NCBI GenBank assembly: GCA_947846985.1
Contig: CANTUZ010000003.1
Location: forward strand, 92,718,674 to 92,782,673
Reading direction: 5' to 3'
Length of the DNA stretch: 64,000 nt
From: Fratercula arctica
Taxonomy: Eukaryota; Chordata; Aves; Charadriiformes; Alcidae
The position numbers and the translations under genes were made by a program. How positions within the stretch are numbered: the first letter of the stretch is position 1; every line of letters starts with the position of its first letter. The notes below the pieces were generated by a model that was not told where the DNA came from, did no database searches, and worked only from the letters and a program-made list of their open reading frames with translations. Shown here piece by piece: positions 1 through 15,200 of this stretch.

Positions 1-218
1 CCTAGGGGATGGCTTGAGCTGTGCTTTTTAAAATGTAGCTGTCAGCTGCAGTGTTAAGAAACTGCATTTTTATTTTATATAGTATGAATTTAAGATATCT
101 GCTTTAACCAAGTGTGAATTGTACTGTTGTTGATTTATTGGTAGTTTTAGCTAATAATACAACTAAGTTTATTCTGGTTTTATTGCTAGAATAATCTTTT
201 TGGTTTTTTTTCTTATAG

Positions 219-272
219 GGGGATCAAGGACAGAGAGGTCCACTGGGAGAGGCAGGTCCGAAGGGAGAAAGG
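219..272 (+). CDS. COL9A1: COL9A1 exon (window exon 1), COL2 helix
   Basis: A 54-nt exon encoding [18 protein letters not shown], six perfect Gly-X-Y triplets, phase 0 at both ends. Acceptor TCTTATAG, donor GTGAGC. The 54-nt length is the classical fibril-collagen exon unit. Confidence 0.92.
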
Positions 273-3200
273 GTGAGCACAGGCAAATTTCAACTCATGT
301 TGACTTGCAAACATTGGTTACTTATAGCATATAAACTTACAGCATAATTGGTACTCTCAAAGTAATGCATATCTGAATCAGTATGTGTTGACATCCTTTG
401 CATCTGTCATTTCAATGTGTTTATTTTCATTTTTAAAAATTATTATTATTCTTAGGGCCCTCAAGGTACAAGAGGAATAAATGGTCTCCCTGGGCCTAAA
501 GGCGAGTCTGTACGTATATTTAATTCCTTCACTTGCTTCATGTCATGCTAATTTGTATATCAGAGTACTTAGGCAAAATGTCTCCAACAATACATTAATT
601 TTTTTTTTTTCCATTATTTTTTTTTTTTTCTTTAAAGGGCTTACCAGGAGTTGATGGCCGGGAAGGGATCCCTGGAATGCCTGGAGCAAAAGTAAGGCTT
701 TGATAGTGCCCCAGATTTATTCACTCATTTGTGGCTTTTTATTGTGCTGCTGCCCAAGGTTTATGCACATTATTAGGGTCACTGAATTAACTTTCGCATC
801 CTACAGATCCAAAAGTACTCCAGCTCTGTGTTCCGGAAATAAAATTTTCCCTTTTGTTTGATTTGCATAAATTACAACTTAAAATATTTTTCAGGGCGAA
901 CCAGGAAAACCTGGAGCTCCAGGTGATGCAGGGCTTCAGGGACTGCCAGTAAGTATCTGGTACTTTACCTTTGGAAGTTAGCTGAGTTCAAATCACACAA
1001 AGGCCACATATAGTGATGCCGATGTTGGAGTAAATTAAGTGAAAACCTAAGCAAAAGGCTCAGGAAGAGTACGTGTAATGCAAGGGGAAATTACGCTATG
1101 TGTATCCAAAACTTTTGCACAAAAGCCTAAATCTCCTCATGGTACCGTAGTAAGGAACTCAGTCTTACGAAATGTTTGTGGACAGTATGCAATTCTTTCA
1201 TCGTTTGTCATGTCTGAGACCCTGTGGATATTATGGTGTGACCCCACAATTAGAGCTGGTCTCATTGTATTGACCAGGGCCAGCTGGCCTGCTAGTCTAA
1301 CATACCTTAGATGAACAATCACCTCCTTTTGATATTCTGCTGTCTCAGAACATCTGGAATGCATCACGCTCATCCTTCTTTCCATGGGGGGGACCAAGTT
1401 TTCTAGTGTATCCCCTGTGGTGAAGTTACAGGGAATCAGTAGTGCTTCATGGACTCTTTCAGAAGGTAATCCTTGCACATTAACTCAGTAAGTTTGAAAA
1501 CTGTGCCAATTGTCAAAAGCTAAACAGAAATTTCTTTGAAACACTATGCTACAGGAATAATTGCTCTAAGGATATAGGGAGGGAGCTGTATTAAAACAGA
1601 ACTGGAAGTAAGTTTGTCATATGAAGTGAGCTCTTAAGCTTGGAAGAAAATTTGTTAAAAGCATACTTGCTATGAGCTGTCACGTAGAAGTGAGGAGGGG
1701 GATGAAATGCATACAAGAAGTACCTATTAAACTCTCCACCTCCAGCCTCGGAATATTGCGACAAAGAATCTATTTGTAGTATAAGCCAGAAAAAACTACA
1801 ACTTCTCACTTTTCCATGCTCCTTTTGCCAATTTATTAAGTAGGAATAATACTCCATATCTGTTAATTTGTGAATAGAAAGAATTCAAGCTTGGTCTGTT
1901 ATTGGATAGAAGTGCAATTGGGTTAAAAAAAAAAAAAGGCATTATTGCATAAAAGCTATTGGATATCAAGTTAAAGGAGTAAAAATACTTTAACATGATA
2001 AAGATGTTTTTTAACACCATTTCCAATCCCCTTAACAACAAATAAACACTGTAAATGTTATTTCTTTCAGGGTTTGCCAGGCTCTCCAGGTGTGAAAGGC
2101 ATTCCTGGGCCAAAGGTAAATCATCTTGGGTATTGACTTTATTATATTGTACTTGTGCTTATCAAGTTCCGAAGTATTCAGTGAAATTAAATTAACCTTC
2201 TATTGTGGTAAGAGACAAGCCTTTGGCTGAAAGAATTAAAGATATTCTTTTATCAACTTTAGTACTGTGGTTTTTCATTATTATTTTGTTACATGATGTG
2301 GTTTTAATGATTCCAGGCATTAAATAATACCTAAAGAAGGCCATTTCCTTTTAAATTTTTGGAAGTCATTGCTAGAGGAGACGTGTGACATGCCTACCTC
2401 ACTACAGTTTGAAATGAGGGGTCTCATAATAAGAAGAGTTTTTATAGCTGTATTTATAAGAATAGTATTTATAACCCAGCTCTTCGCTGGGTTAAAAACT
2501 GGCTGGATGGCCGTGCCCAGAGAGTTGTGATTAATGGGGTGAAATCCTCTTGGCGGCCGGTCACCAGTGGTGTCCCTCAGGGCTCAGGTTTGGGGCCAGT
2601 TTTGTTTAATATCTTTATCAATGATCTGAATGAGGGGATTGAGTGCACCCTCAGTAAGTTTGCAGATGACACCAAACTAGGTGGAAGTGTTGATCTGCTT
2701 GAGGGTAGAAAGGCTCTACAGAGGGACCTGGACAGGCTGGATCGATGGGCCAAGGCCAATTGTATGAGGTTTAATAAGGCCAAGTGCCGGGTCCTGCATT
2801 TTGATCACATCAACCTTAAGCAACGCTACAGACTTGGGGAAGAGTGGCTGGAAAGCTGCCCAGCAGAAAAGGACGTGGGGGTGCTGGTGGACGGCCAGCT
2901 TAACATGAGCCAGCAGTGTGCCCAGGTGGCCAAGAAGGCCAACAGCATTCTGGCTTGTATCAGGAATAGCGTGGACAGCAGGAGTAGGGAAGTGATCGTG
3001 CCTCTGTACTCGGCACTGGCGAGGCCTCACCTCGAGTGCTGTGTTCAGTTCTGGGCCCCTCTGTACAAGAGGGACATAGAAGTGCTGGAGCGTGTCCAGA
3101 GGAGAGCTACCAAGCTGGTGAGGGGTCTGGAGACCAAGCCATATGAGGAGAGGCTGAGGGAACTGGGCATGTTTAGTTTGGAGAAGAGGAGGCTGAGGGG

Positions 3201-6200
3201 AGACCTCATTGCCCTCTACAACTACCTGAAAGGAGGTTGTAGAGAGGTGGGTGTTGGCCTCTTCTCCCAGGTGAATAATGACAGGACCAGAGGGAATGGT
3301 CTGAAGCTGGGGCAGGGGAGGTTGAGATTAGATATTAGGAAGAATTCCTTTACTGAAAGAGTGGTCAGGCCCTGGAACAGCCTGCCCAGGGAGGTGGTTG
3401 AGTCACCATCCCTAGAGGTAGTTAAGAAATGTCTAGATTTGGCACTTCAGGGCATGCTCTAGTGGCAGAGATTGGGGGGGGGGAGTTGTGTGTGTATGGT
3501 TGGACTCGATGATCTCAAAGGTCCTTTCCAACCATGAAGATTCTATGATTGTAGCTGCCCTAAGTTGATTAAATCAGAGATTGTCATATCTATTTATGTA
3601 CCGCCAAATATCAATTCCAATTAAGTTTAAGAAAGTACTGTATGATTGAGCCTACGGAATGCTTCAGACAAAAATGTTTAAGGTTTAGTGATGAGTAATT
3701 GAAAAAGAAAACTAGATTGAGATGTGAATTTGTTCTGAAATTACATAGAATTATATTATCCTTCAGTGATTTGAGAGCAGCAGTGAAGTCTATCTGGGAT
3801 TTGTCAGTATGTAAACAACGAAAGAACTGAAATCTGACTTTTGAAAAATTAGATAGAAGGAATTAGGTGAAAGTTAAAAGAAAACCAAAATAGATGGAAG
3901 TTAAAACATGAATACAGGCTGACTTTTTTGGACGTTTTTGATTTCCTTATTTTTTAATTTTAAAATGCAACAGTAAGCATTTGACTTGGCTAATATCTTT
4001 CATCTTTTGTCCAACAGGGTAATAGAGGTCCCCCTGGGGTGCCAGGTTTGATGGGAAATTCTGGTAAACCGGTAAGATCATTAATCTTATTCAGAAGATC
4101 TAGAAAAACAAAAAGTTTTGCTTTGTGCAAGAAATCACTTTTCAAATTTGTTGTGTTCTTCCTATCCCAAAACCAGGGTGAACGGGGCCCAGAGGGAGAA
4201 GCAGGTCCAACAGGACCCCGGGGACCACCAGTAAGTATTGAGTAAATTTCTAACTGAGCGTATGTCATACTGCAGCGTCTCAAGTCATGGTTGCTGAAGC
4301 TAACCATGAGGTAAAAATATTATTCAGTGCAAGTGCTAATTTTTAAGGTAAATCCTAGATGTTCTTACCCCGCTTCTGTACCAGGTGGATGTGCATCATG
4401 ACATAGAGAAATCCAGAAGCACAGGTCCTATCGTTGTTTCTGGCTTCGGTGATAAATGAAATTTTAAACCTTTGTTTACATCCTTCTGGCCTTTGTTTTT
4501 AAATATGCTGAGTAAAAGCCCAAACAGAGGGAATGAGGAGGGTTTGTGACAAAAAGCTGGAACCAAACTCCTGTTCTTCCAGTGCAACAGTCAACTGCCA
4601 CAACTGGTGTTGAAAAGCTTAAATTCACTGGCTGTCAGCAGATCACTTGCTCTTCTCTTTAACTGTTTCAGCCTCTTAAAGAAGCTTGTGCTGTATATTA
4701 CAAAGCTTAACTGTGTATTACGAGGTTTTGGACTTTGGAGTTAAGTATTCAGAACATGATTTTTTTTTCTTCTTTTTTTGGCTAGGACCTATTTCTAATG
4801 CGTGTAATGTGAACAGTGAAGCAAGGTATGAAGGAAAGATAGCTGTATGTCCTACCTAGTAAAGAAAATGGCTAGAGACTGTCCTCAGACCCCTTGGTCA
4901 ACTGGCATAGCGTGATTTGTCTTCATACTGCTAAACTCCCTTAACAGCCCCTCATGTCTAAGAGCAGGCTGGGTGCAAACAAGTGGCATATGGGGAACAG
5001 TCTCTTGCCTGTGTTCCCAAAACTGTTCCTGGGCATTCTCTAGGAAAGTCCAGCATGCCTGAGACCAAAGCATGCTAACCATTTATCATGGATGATGGTG
5101 GGATGCTGCTCAGGCCTGTGCCTCGGCCTTTTCTGGTCGTCACTATGAGTGTAGGTATAGTGATGTAAAGTGTAACATTTATCTCTGCTTGGAAGCATTG
5201 ATGTTGTAGTTTCTTTCGCTGGAGATTTTCCTTAATGCTAGAAAGATTCAGAAGACTGGAGAAATTGTTGCTGGGCAGGTAACTTGCTTCAGGAGATAAA
5301 TGTGCTAAGGAAAGTGAACCGATGGCATGCTTGGCGTATTCGAGAGTCCGCTTGGTACAGACTTCTGATTCCCTCTAGAGTGGACCTGGCATGGATTGAA
5401 GTTACATAAGGCTGATCTAATTTCCCTTTGCTGTTAATCCTTCTGTGAGAGATCAGACTGTCAGTGATTTGAAGAAAATTTTCATATAGCAAAACTGAGT
5501 TTGATGACATTGACAAGGCTCCAGGCTCTGTAACCAATTGCTTTTGCAAGCTTCTCTCTTGCCACTGATACCCTAGGGATACTTTCCTGGATTCTTCTGA
5601 GCTTCTGCTATCATGCAGTGACATAACAGTTTTACACATGCAGTTGTAGGCTTATCCTCATACAGGGCTCAGAGGGTTACTGATAGGGATATATTTGTAT
5701 TTCATGGGTCAGGAATATCTTCTCTGAATTAACTCTTAAACACATAACAGGAGTCAGCCATGTACAGATTTTGTTTTCTTCTGTTTTCTTCTATTTTCTT
5801 CTATGCTTTGCGTTATTGTGTGCTAGATGCATTAATTCATGAGATCACATTTATTTTAGACTGAATCTTTGTCTGAGTGTTGTGTTCACAGCTGCCTATG
5901 AACGATTTAAAACGGGGATTATATGAGCATATACTTACTAGGATGGAATACAGGTATCTTCAGTCTCCCATATAGCCAGCTGGCAAGCATTTATTTTTGT
6001 TGTTTGTATTTAAAAGTGTTGGGTGCACTAGAAAAAGTTTTCAGCCCTGTTCTTCTTGAGCTGATATTTTCTGTACTTGTAATAGGAATAAGAATTATAA
6101 TTGAATCAGACCAAAGTAATTGCCCGCTCTGATAACGCACTGTAATCTGCTAAACTATGCTTTTAATCCTTTCAATGTGAACATGAATTTACAAAATCAG

Positions 6201-9200
6201 CAGTCCATAGAACAGGAGTTGACACACAGGGTTAATTATTAGTAACCCTGTAGTCAAACAGAAATACTTAATGCAGACTAAATACAATGATTTTTCTGTT
6301 TATCACTCTAGAGACCAGCCAGACATCTGGATATCTTGCCTTTATTTTTTCTGTCTTTACAAAGTGCACTTATTTTGGAAAATGTGAACATTAGAACAAA
6401 GGCATAGAAAGAAAAAGCTTTTGGTCAATACAAAATGGAGAAAGGAAGTAAATTATTCATAATAAAGAAAGTTTTCATGTAGAGCATTAAAGAGTAATCT
6501 ACTTCTCATCTATAGCTCCTTTAAAGCTATAAAGAGACTTGAATAATAACTATGTTTAGCTTTCTTCTGCTCAAGACTACAGGCAGCATATGACTGGAAT
6601 AGCTTTCTGGTTGGTTTTTTTTGGGGGAACGCTGGGAAAAATATTGCTTCTACACAAAAACCTGGAATGATCAGGATTTTTTGTTCAGGAAGGTCACAGG
6701 GTTGGATTATCGAACCTTAGAATAAAGAGTGTTTTCTCTTTCTTCTGCAGCATGTGTATGTAGTAGATGTATTTGAGCCTCAGCTTTTAGGACTCTGCCC
6801 TTACATTTCCAGGAAAAAAAATAAATCTGTTAGTAAAATAGTTCTGCACGCCATGATTTTCAAACTTCTAAAACGAGAAATTTTGAAAATAAGTTGAGAA
6901 AAGCTTTTATAAAGAGAATTTTTTTAGAATTTTTCTTGTAAATATTTTTGTATTTTTTTGATTTTGAAATTTTCTCACAACCTTAACTTTTGATAGTTTT
7001 TGACCAAAGTAACCAAACACTTTCAAAGCCTGAGGATTTTATGGTTACTATTCAAGCACTTTTCTTGTGCTTTTCCTTCCTATTTTGAATTATCCTCTTT
7101 AGCACCGATCTCAGTTCTTTTCTTTCTCCTTTACCCTTTGTTCCATTTCACTGTTTGTAATAGAAGACTCAGCTAGAAGTCAAGAGGGGCTGGTCGTCTT
7201 CCTCGCAGGTGGAAAAAACCTTGATGTTTTGCAGGATATGGAGAACTTCAGTCCCTTAATGTATTGCTGCATGGCAGCAGCCACATGAGAGATCCTTTTC
7301 ACTTTCCCATTTCACTTTCCCATTTCACTTACCCTTGGTCTTCACATCACTGCTGAGGAAAGACAGCATGGCTGGTAGCTCCAGGAGGGCCAGAACTATA
7401 GAGAAAGGGATCTGAGTGAAAGTTTGTGGGGGGATAACAAGGCAGACCCTGCTAATATGGACAGCAGGCTGATAGCTGCACGAGGGAAAAATAACATGCC
7501 TATATTTGTGTTTCATTAAAAAAAATTGCCTAACTTTTCAGCTTTAGCTACTTGCACAAGACATCTTTTTGAGAGAAAATTTTCCCTTCAACTAGTGTGT
7601 AGTTTTTTTGAGGATTTAAACGATGGAGCGCTATTAAGCAATCATCAGTGATGCTGTGGGACAAATGAATGCTACTATACTGTTTACCAAATAGCCTGTA
7701 GCGTCCTCTGACATAAAACACGTTATTTCAATGTTATTTTCATTATTAAACAGCTGTTAGAATGTATTCGGAACAGCATTTTTTACTAAGCAACAGATTC
7801 AAATTTTGGCCTTTTGTGAGTCTGTAGACATTTACAGTTTCACAGGGAAGATATTAAATATTTGAAAACAAGATAACTATCTTTAATTAAAAATAGGCAA
7901 ACTCATGTGTTGGGAGACTTTTACCTCACTGCTGGAGAAAATTACTTTCAAAAGTACCATTTTAGCCTATCATTGCTTTTCCTTAGAAAACTTAAGTTGG
8001 CACCTGAGTGGAAGAAAAAGTTTTACTTTGGTTGATTTAGTTTACTATACATCTGTTCGGTAAAACAGAAAAACTACTGGAGCAACATGGAAAATTTGTC
8101 TTTTGTTTATAAATCAAGCACATTCTGCATTCCACTCTAATTGTCGGTTAACCTTATGTTTGCTTCACATTATGCTAGCCAATCCAAGTAATTACCAAAC
8201 TCATTTGTGATTTAAACCTTTCTAAGCCAGTCATCATGGCAGGTGGCCCAAAGGAAGCAATTCTCAAACACCAGAGTGTCATTCCTAATCAGTGGAATGT
8301 AGCCATGCTCCCTAAGCTGCTTAACCATTTTCTTTCATATTTGCTGAGATTTAGTAAGATTTAATTTTTCATATTGTGGCTGCAGAAAATACTGACCCCT
8401 GCCCCTGCTTTTTTCATCCCTTGTTTTTATTCAGCTATTTAACCTTTAAATTGCTAACGTTTGGAGAACATGTATCCCATCCTGTGGTTTTACAGTAAAA
8501 AGAGAGCTTGGAACATTTACGTAACCATTTAACTTAAAGTTCAATGCTTGCCTAGCAAATTGAGCAAACTCATTTTGTATGCAGGCCAGCATACATAAAA
8601 TGTTAAGGGTTTAGGACACAATACATGTTTTCCTAAGTTAGCAACCGAGGTTAAGTATGTAGCTGCCTAAGATTTGATACCATAACCCCCTCTGAAAGCC
8701 TTCTGAGGGGCCCTGGTTGGTTGGGCTGACTTGCTCTATGGAGATGTCTTTGCTATTATAAAGAGAGTACATTGGATTTGGTACTAAAATCTCAGATAAC
8801 CTAAATTTAAGTTGAGAATACTGTTTTCAGCATCTTAAATTACTTTCAGCTGAACCATTTTCCAAGTCTTTAAATATATTTTTTTCTTACCTACCCTGAA
8901 ATATGTCTTTGGTTACCCTAACAATTATAACTGAAATCTATATGTTTCTATTATATTCTTTTTACATTACTTCAACTGAAATAATGGGTCGTCTTCCATA
9001 GTTGGTATTGGTGTAGTGGTATTGGTAGTGTGACAGGATGGAATGTCCTTGCATCAGTTTGTATGATATGTTTAGGTATTAGTGGAGATGTTTCACATAT
9101 GTAATTTCAGAGGTGTTCCACAAGTGGTCAGTCATAGTTTACATTTAAGATACAGCTAAAAGGGTTATCATTGCACAGACTATATCAGAGTCAAAAGAAC

Positions 9201-12200
9201 AAAGTGGATTTCCATCCTGCCAGGTATGCTTGTTATCCAGTAAACCTAAGCCTCTAGATGGATGTGACTAAGCTTTCTGACTGTGCACAATTCTGCAGCG
9301 TGATTTGTACAGGGCAGCACTTCCTCCTCTTTCACTCCCTCTATCCCAGACAAACCTGAGTAATATCTCCAAACCTCTCCAGTTCTCATATTATCCACTC
9401 CTGTCTTTCCAAACTGCATGGTCAGATTCCTGTGTGCTACCTCTCTATCCCTTCACCTCCAACAACAGCTCCCTTTCACTTTCCGGCATGCTAGACCTCT
9501 GGATTTCAGCAGACATGCTAATGTTGGCTTCTCCTAAGCAGTGTAGACAACAACCTGGGTAAAAAATGCAATTGTTATGGAGTTAGTGCACTAAAGCTGT
9601 CCTAGACTACAGTTAAAACTATAGATACAACCAGTATGAAACGTCTCTGTCCTTTATACTTGGCCACAGCATCACCCTTGAAGAGAGGAGCAACTGTTGT
9701 GCTGCTGCTTGTGCCCAAAGCATGACACAGTTAAGAGGAAGGTACACTACATGCTACACCTATCTCTTACCACTATCCTGAGGAGTAAAATTTAATTATT
9801 ACCCTGAGAAAGGTGCAAAGGTGCATTTAAAATCTCAGAGAAAGTTTGCGGTATATTTACTGTTCTAGCAAATACTAGTTTATATTTTTGGGGGATTTTT
9901 AGTACTGTACTGAAGGTCAAAGGAAGAGTCCTGTTGATGCTTCCATGCATAAATTATTGAATTTAAATTAATAATTCCTCTGAGACTTTGGATGAAAAAA
10001 AAATGATGATAAGTTGAAGTCTCACAAGCATATAATTGATAAATGGGTTACATTTTGCAAAAGACTTTGGAATACTAAGTTTAAAAAGTTCATTCTGAAA
10101 TGTACTTTGCTTATTCTTTTTTATTCTGCACAGATTTAATTCTTTATGGCACTGCTGTTGAATATGCTAAAAATTGGTATGATATATATCATAAAACAAA
10201 AATTATTTAGACGAGAGTTTATTACAGTATATATTGTGAATTACCTGTCAACAGATTCTCATGAATGTTTTGATTATCCGGGCAGCTAAGTGAGATGCAA
10301 GTTACCTGGGGAACATTCTTATTCTTGTTATTGTTCGACTAACAGAGGCATCCTTAACAGGATCAATTGGTCAACATGAAATCAATAAACCAGTGAACGA
10401 AACTGCTTTAGCATAAGAATGCATTCTGTAACTGCTTGTGGGAATTCTACAAAAGAATCAAGTCATCAGAACTTCAGTGAGGATGAAAACCATCCTAGAC
10501 AACCTAAAGGAAGGTCTACTGTAAACCCTGTAACATCCCCTTATGTATATTACGTTCAAAGGCTAAATATAGATCTAACAGAACTGTAAGAGAGATGCTG
10601 CATCTTCATTTAAATGTATTGAGTGGCGCAGCAATCCTGCCTCGGAACAAAGGGAAGGTAGATTTTTTTGTAACCACAGTCTAGTTCATCAGCTGTGGAA
10701 GGACTGCATCCTGGTGATGTTCAGTATGGCAGTGCTGTACCACGGGTTCCCACCCCACCATTTCACACATGCCTTGCTGCCATTTGAGAGAATGACCTTA
10801 TCCTAAGCAGTACTCATATGCTAAGTGATAGCATACTCAACAGAAATCAATTTTTTGTACTGTTAAAGTACTGGAGTGGTCCCGGACACGCTTTTGGTCC
10901 ACGCTGTCTAGCACCATTGACTGAAACAATCTCTAGGCCACGGCCAAGCTTTAGAGTACTTCAGGGGCAATGCTGCCTCCCTTCATTGTAGGCCAGGAAA
11001 GTCTACCAGCATGGGTGCAAGCCAGTCTGTCCTAGCTCATGCTAAACTAGAGTAGCTATTTTCCCTCCTAAAGCATTCCACCTCTAGGAAAGTAGGAATT
11101 TTGAAGTCTGTCAAAAGTGCATAAAACATACAGATTCTGGTTGGTTTTTTTTTTTTTGTTTGTTTGTTTTTTGTTTTTTGTTTTTTTTTCTTGGTTAAAG
11201 CCAGTGCAGCATGCCCATTGATTTGTGAGTGCCTTGCAACTATGGGTTGTGTTATATATAGGGCCACTGTGTAAGAAAGGTAGGCTGAGGACATGGCCAA
11301 ACTGCACAGAGGAAGGTTTCATCTAATGAAGTACAGATGTCAACACCTGAACCAGTTAGTACAGAAACACTCTTATAGGCTGTGGGGAAAAAGCAGATGC
11401 TTCTAGGACGTGACTCATGATGTACTTTAAATGTTTACATGAGGACATTTCAAGATGCCTTTTTTTCTTCATCCCCTATGAAGGGAACCAAGAATGTAAA
11501 TCCTCTCCCAGGGACATTTCAGTCAAGTACAACTTGGAGGAAGCTTTACGATCTTTTAAGTTATGCCATGGGCCAACGGGATTCCTGATTGCTCTTCAGG
11601 TTACAGTTGCCCTCTTACTTGCTAAAACACAAGTCCTGCAGATCTCAAAGTAGTGGCCCTTAGTTTGAAGTAACCTGTCCTTACAGACATAATGTCAATG
11701 TTTACAGGAAATACTATCCTTTTGTATTCCAGTCTTCTGTGTACTAGGCTTCTTTACCACCTTAGAAAAACACTGGTGTTTGAAAAAGTGCCTGTAGTGT
11801 ACATTTGATAAAAGATTTTTGTTTTTTTTTGCATTTGGAATCAAATGGAGGATTTTTCTTGCATTCTGTATGACCAGCAGAACCTTTGATGTGCTTAAGA
11901 GGTTTATTACGTTATTTTTAACTCTATGGAAGGTGACATTGCTTTTGTTTTACAACTGTATAACAATCTGACATGAATGTTATGACATACATGAGGAGAT
12001 GAGTTTCTAATAGTGATCATAATTCTAATCATTCTCTTTCCTGAATCAGAAATGCAGTAGTATTCCAGGTCGCAGATGCAGTACAAAATTATGTCATTAA
12101 ATAAGAATTTTTCAAAAAGGTTAATGCATGTTCTGGATTGTAAGATGAAGGTGATTTGGGGGGCTTTCTTCTTCTTTTATTTTTTTTAACATAAAAAAAG

Positions 12201-15200
12201 CTTCAGAAATCAAGCAAAGTACTTTAAAAGAATAGTGATTTTAACACCACAGCATATTTTGAAGGAAATGTATGAAAAAGTCTGTTTATGTTTGGTTCTC
12301 TGATCTCTCCAGGGTACCTAATTATTTTTTTGAATTGTGGAGTTACTTTTCCCTAAGCTTGTGTGAGAAGTTGTCATTGCATTTATGACCTTGTGTAAAA
12401 GGCCATGTCTGCCATCTCTTTTTAGTATTTCACAATATTTTTCTTATTATGAAGAAAACAAATGAATTTAAAATTATTTGTTGTATACAACACTAGAATG
12501 CTTAGATCTGACTTTTCCCATATTTTCTAAGCTATGTTACAGGTTATCTACTTACATATCGAATAACTTCAATTCTCGATATTTTATGATCTTAAATGCT
12601 ATATCATGCTTTTATAGCACGTACCTCTTATGTATTCATACAGTGGAAGTCAGAAAAGTGTCTCAAGTGAGACTTAGGTTTGTGTTGGACAGTATTTAAA
12701 TTTATCTGTGCAGGTATATATCTGTACAGGTGACAGGAAACGTATAAAACTTACTGAGCTGTTCTGAATGGTTTAATCATAAGAGACAAAACCCTTTAGA
12801 GAAAGGTACTTTAGTCTGAAAATTGTTTAAAATCGTTGAAGATTTGACTCAGTGACAGGTTTACCCGGAGTATATAATCAAATGGCTGCATTAAGAGATA
12901 GAGTTATAATGCTAATGTGAATAGGATGATCTGAATGGATAAACAGATCTGAAGTGAAGATATAGAGTAAAAATCTAGTAAAAAAGCATGTTCATACTTA
13001 TCACTATTATGAATGGGGATATTCAAAGGTTACCCTTTCCTATAGCAGCCTAGACTTTTTTTAATCTAAATGAGTCTTAAGCATGACTTCTGCACACACT
13101 TTTCACGTTTGTTCATTGTTCCTGAGGTATCATGCTTTAAAGTATGTGGTCACGTGAGAGTTCAGATGGTGAAACTAAGCAGAAGCCTAAAGCTGCGCAT
13201 GTGTGTCAGACTTGTCTTAGTGAAGTAAAGGTGTTCGTGACAGGTAACTCTCAGGTGTGGTCCCATGAAGGGCAATTGATTGTGCATAACCACTCAGCAG
13301 AATGAATTTGCTGAATCATTTAATATCAACTAAATATTTTATGCTGTTGTTAACTATAAAACTCTTTATGTTTCTCAGGAAGTTTTACTATTTTTAGCGC
13401 TTGTGGTATTTTTATACTAATAAACAGAAGTCCAAAAAAAAAAAAAATAAAAAGGATGCCAACTGCTAAGTAGTGTAATTCACTAAACATTAAGGAAAAA
13501 AAAAAAAATATCATGTTTTATTCCCTGTTCACAGGAAATATTTCAGGAAGTAATGATGTTCTTCTATTTCCTATAAGGGTAGCAGAGGGGAGCCAGGTCC
13601 TGCAGGTCCTCCAGGTTTACCAGGGAAACTGGTAAGCAGTTTATTTCCATATTCAGTGCTCATATTTACTTTCAAGGAGCTACAGTATCATTTGGAACTA
13701 CACTTACCTATTTATCCATGCAGCGAACTGAAAATAACTTTGAGACGAGTGATTGTCGAGTTTCTTTTTCAGTCCTCTGTGACTGCGCTAATATTAGCAA
13801 ATGGTGTTTTAAAGTATATGGAGATGTGTAGGACTTTTTCTTCTGTTTAAAAAGCCATAAATCCTGTGATGTGCAAAGTTGGGTCGCACACTCCTGTGTG
13901 GGCTGCGTGTACCTGGGGAACAGGAGCAGTGAAAGACCAGCTTTCTGCTAACAGCTGCGTGAAACTAATGAATGGAGAAGATTATGAATGCCACCTTTTA
14001 CCAGTGCTCCAGCAGTATTTACACAGTAACAGTCAGAAGCAAAGCTGGGAAGGTTTTGACTGAAAGAGCCTGCTGTTAGAGGAATGCGCAAATCCTAGAG
14101 CTCACGATCTTAGGAAGTATTTTTAAGAGAGCTAGACTGTCACTGAGGGACTGGAGGGTCGAAAGCTCTGTAAGCCATTTCTCTTGTGTTTGGCAGCAAT
14201 AAAATCATAATAAGATGCTGTTTAAAGGGCTGTATTTTGGATGAGCTCTATTTTCATCAGATAATCCTCTTTCATCAAGTTAGGAGTGTTCTAGGAATAA
14301 GATTCTGCCCGATCTGCTTGTCAGGGTATGACCCTTTAGTTGTTCATTCTAAAATAAATTGGATAAGTTTATTTACACCCTTGACTTATTTTTACAGGGT
14401 CCCCAGGGTGATATTGGACTTCCTGGACTGCCAGGTCCTCCAGGCCTACCTGGTGGGAAGGGTGACCGGGTAAGAAATGCACTCATACATACAGACTGCA
14501 GTTTGATGTCAGGAGTAAATGCAATAATTGGAGCATTCTTTGCGGTTTTTACATGAATTAATGTCTGGTTTCTTTTTTTGTATGTAGATCTGTTAACCGC
14601 TTGAAAGCGGTGCTCTAGGTGCCCATTAACTACTTGTAGCTCACAAAATATACAAGAAAAGTCTTGACAGTGTTTCTCAAGGTACTGAAATAAGATTACT
14701 GGTATAAATATTTCCTTTTTGGGGAGTTTGAAACATTTAAAGGCGTAAATCATATTGCAAATCATTGACTCAGCCAGATCTGAAATTCTAAGTCAGGGTC
14801 TCCCGTCATTAAACAGCTTTGGAACTTCAGCCCCAGTCTACAGTAGATACAATGCCTTTTACATATGTCTTAGGACCGGCTATGGAAATGCACAGGCTAA
14901 TGCAGCTATTGACAGCTATGCATACATGCACACTTGCAGGATATAAGTACCTCTTCTAGCATTTTGTTAAGAAGGAAGAACTGGGCCCTGGGGATCTCAC
15001 ATCCTGCAGAAGATATTTTGCTTTCCTGAATAAATGTCAGTGAAGACTATATATATAAAAAAAATATATATTCCTTCTTTTGCTTATAGGAGGCTACAGG
15101 GGATGGAATTCACTCACTAAACTTCAGACATCTTTGTTATGGAAATAGTCAGTTCCACACTGTGTTTCATCCTTCTTACTTGAGACATCTACTTCAGTAT

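Noticed and set aside
2527..3462. 311-codon frame as a host gene
   Set aside because: It is CR1 reverse transcriptase with the CR1 3' tail directly after it.
4231..13577. Small open frames in the 9.3 kb intron (for example 9305-9562, 11417-11653, 12478-12699)
   Set aside because: Short, A/T-biased or low-complexity, no domains, no flanking gene signals.
14596..14611. Perfect inverted repeat ACCGCTTGAAAGCGGT
   Set aside because: A single 7-bp stem with a 2-nt loop, no surrounding structure or conserved partner; expected by chance in this length.
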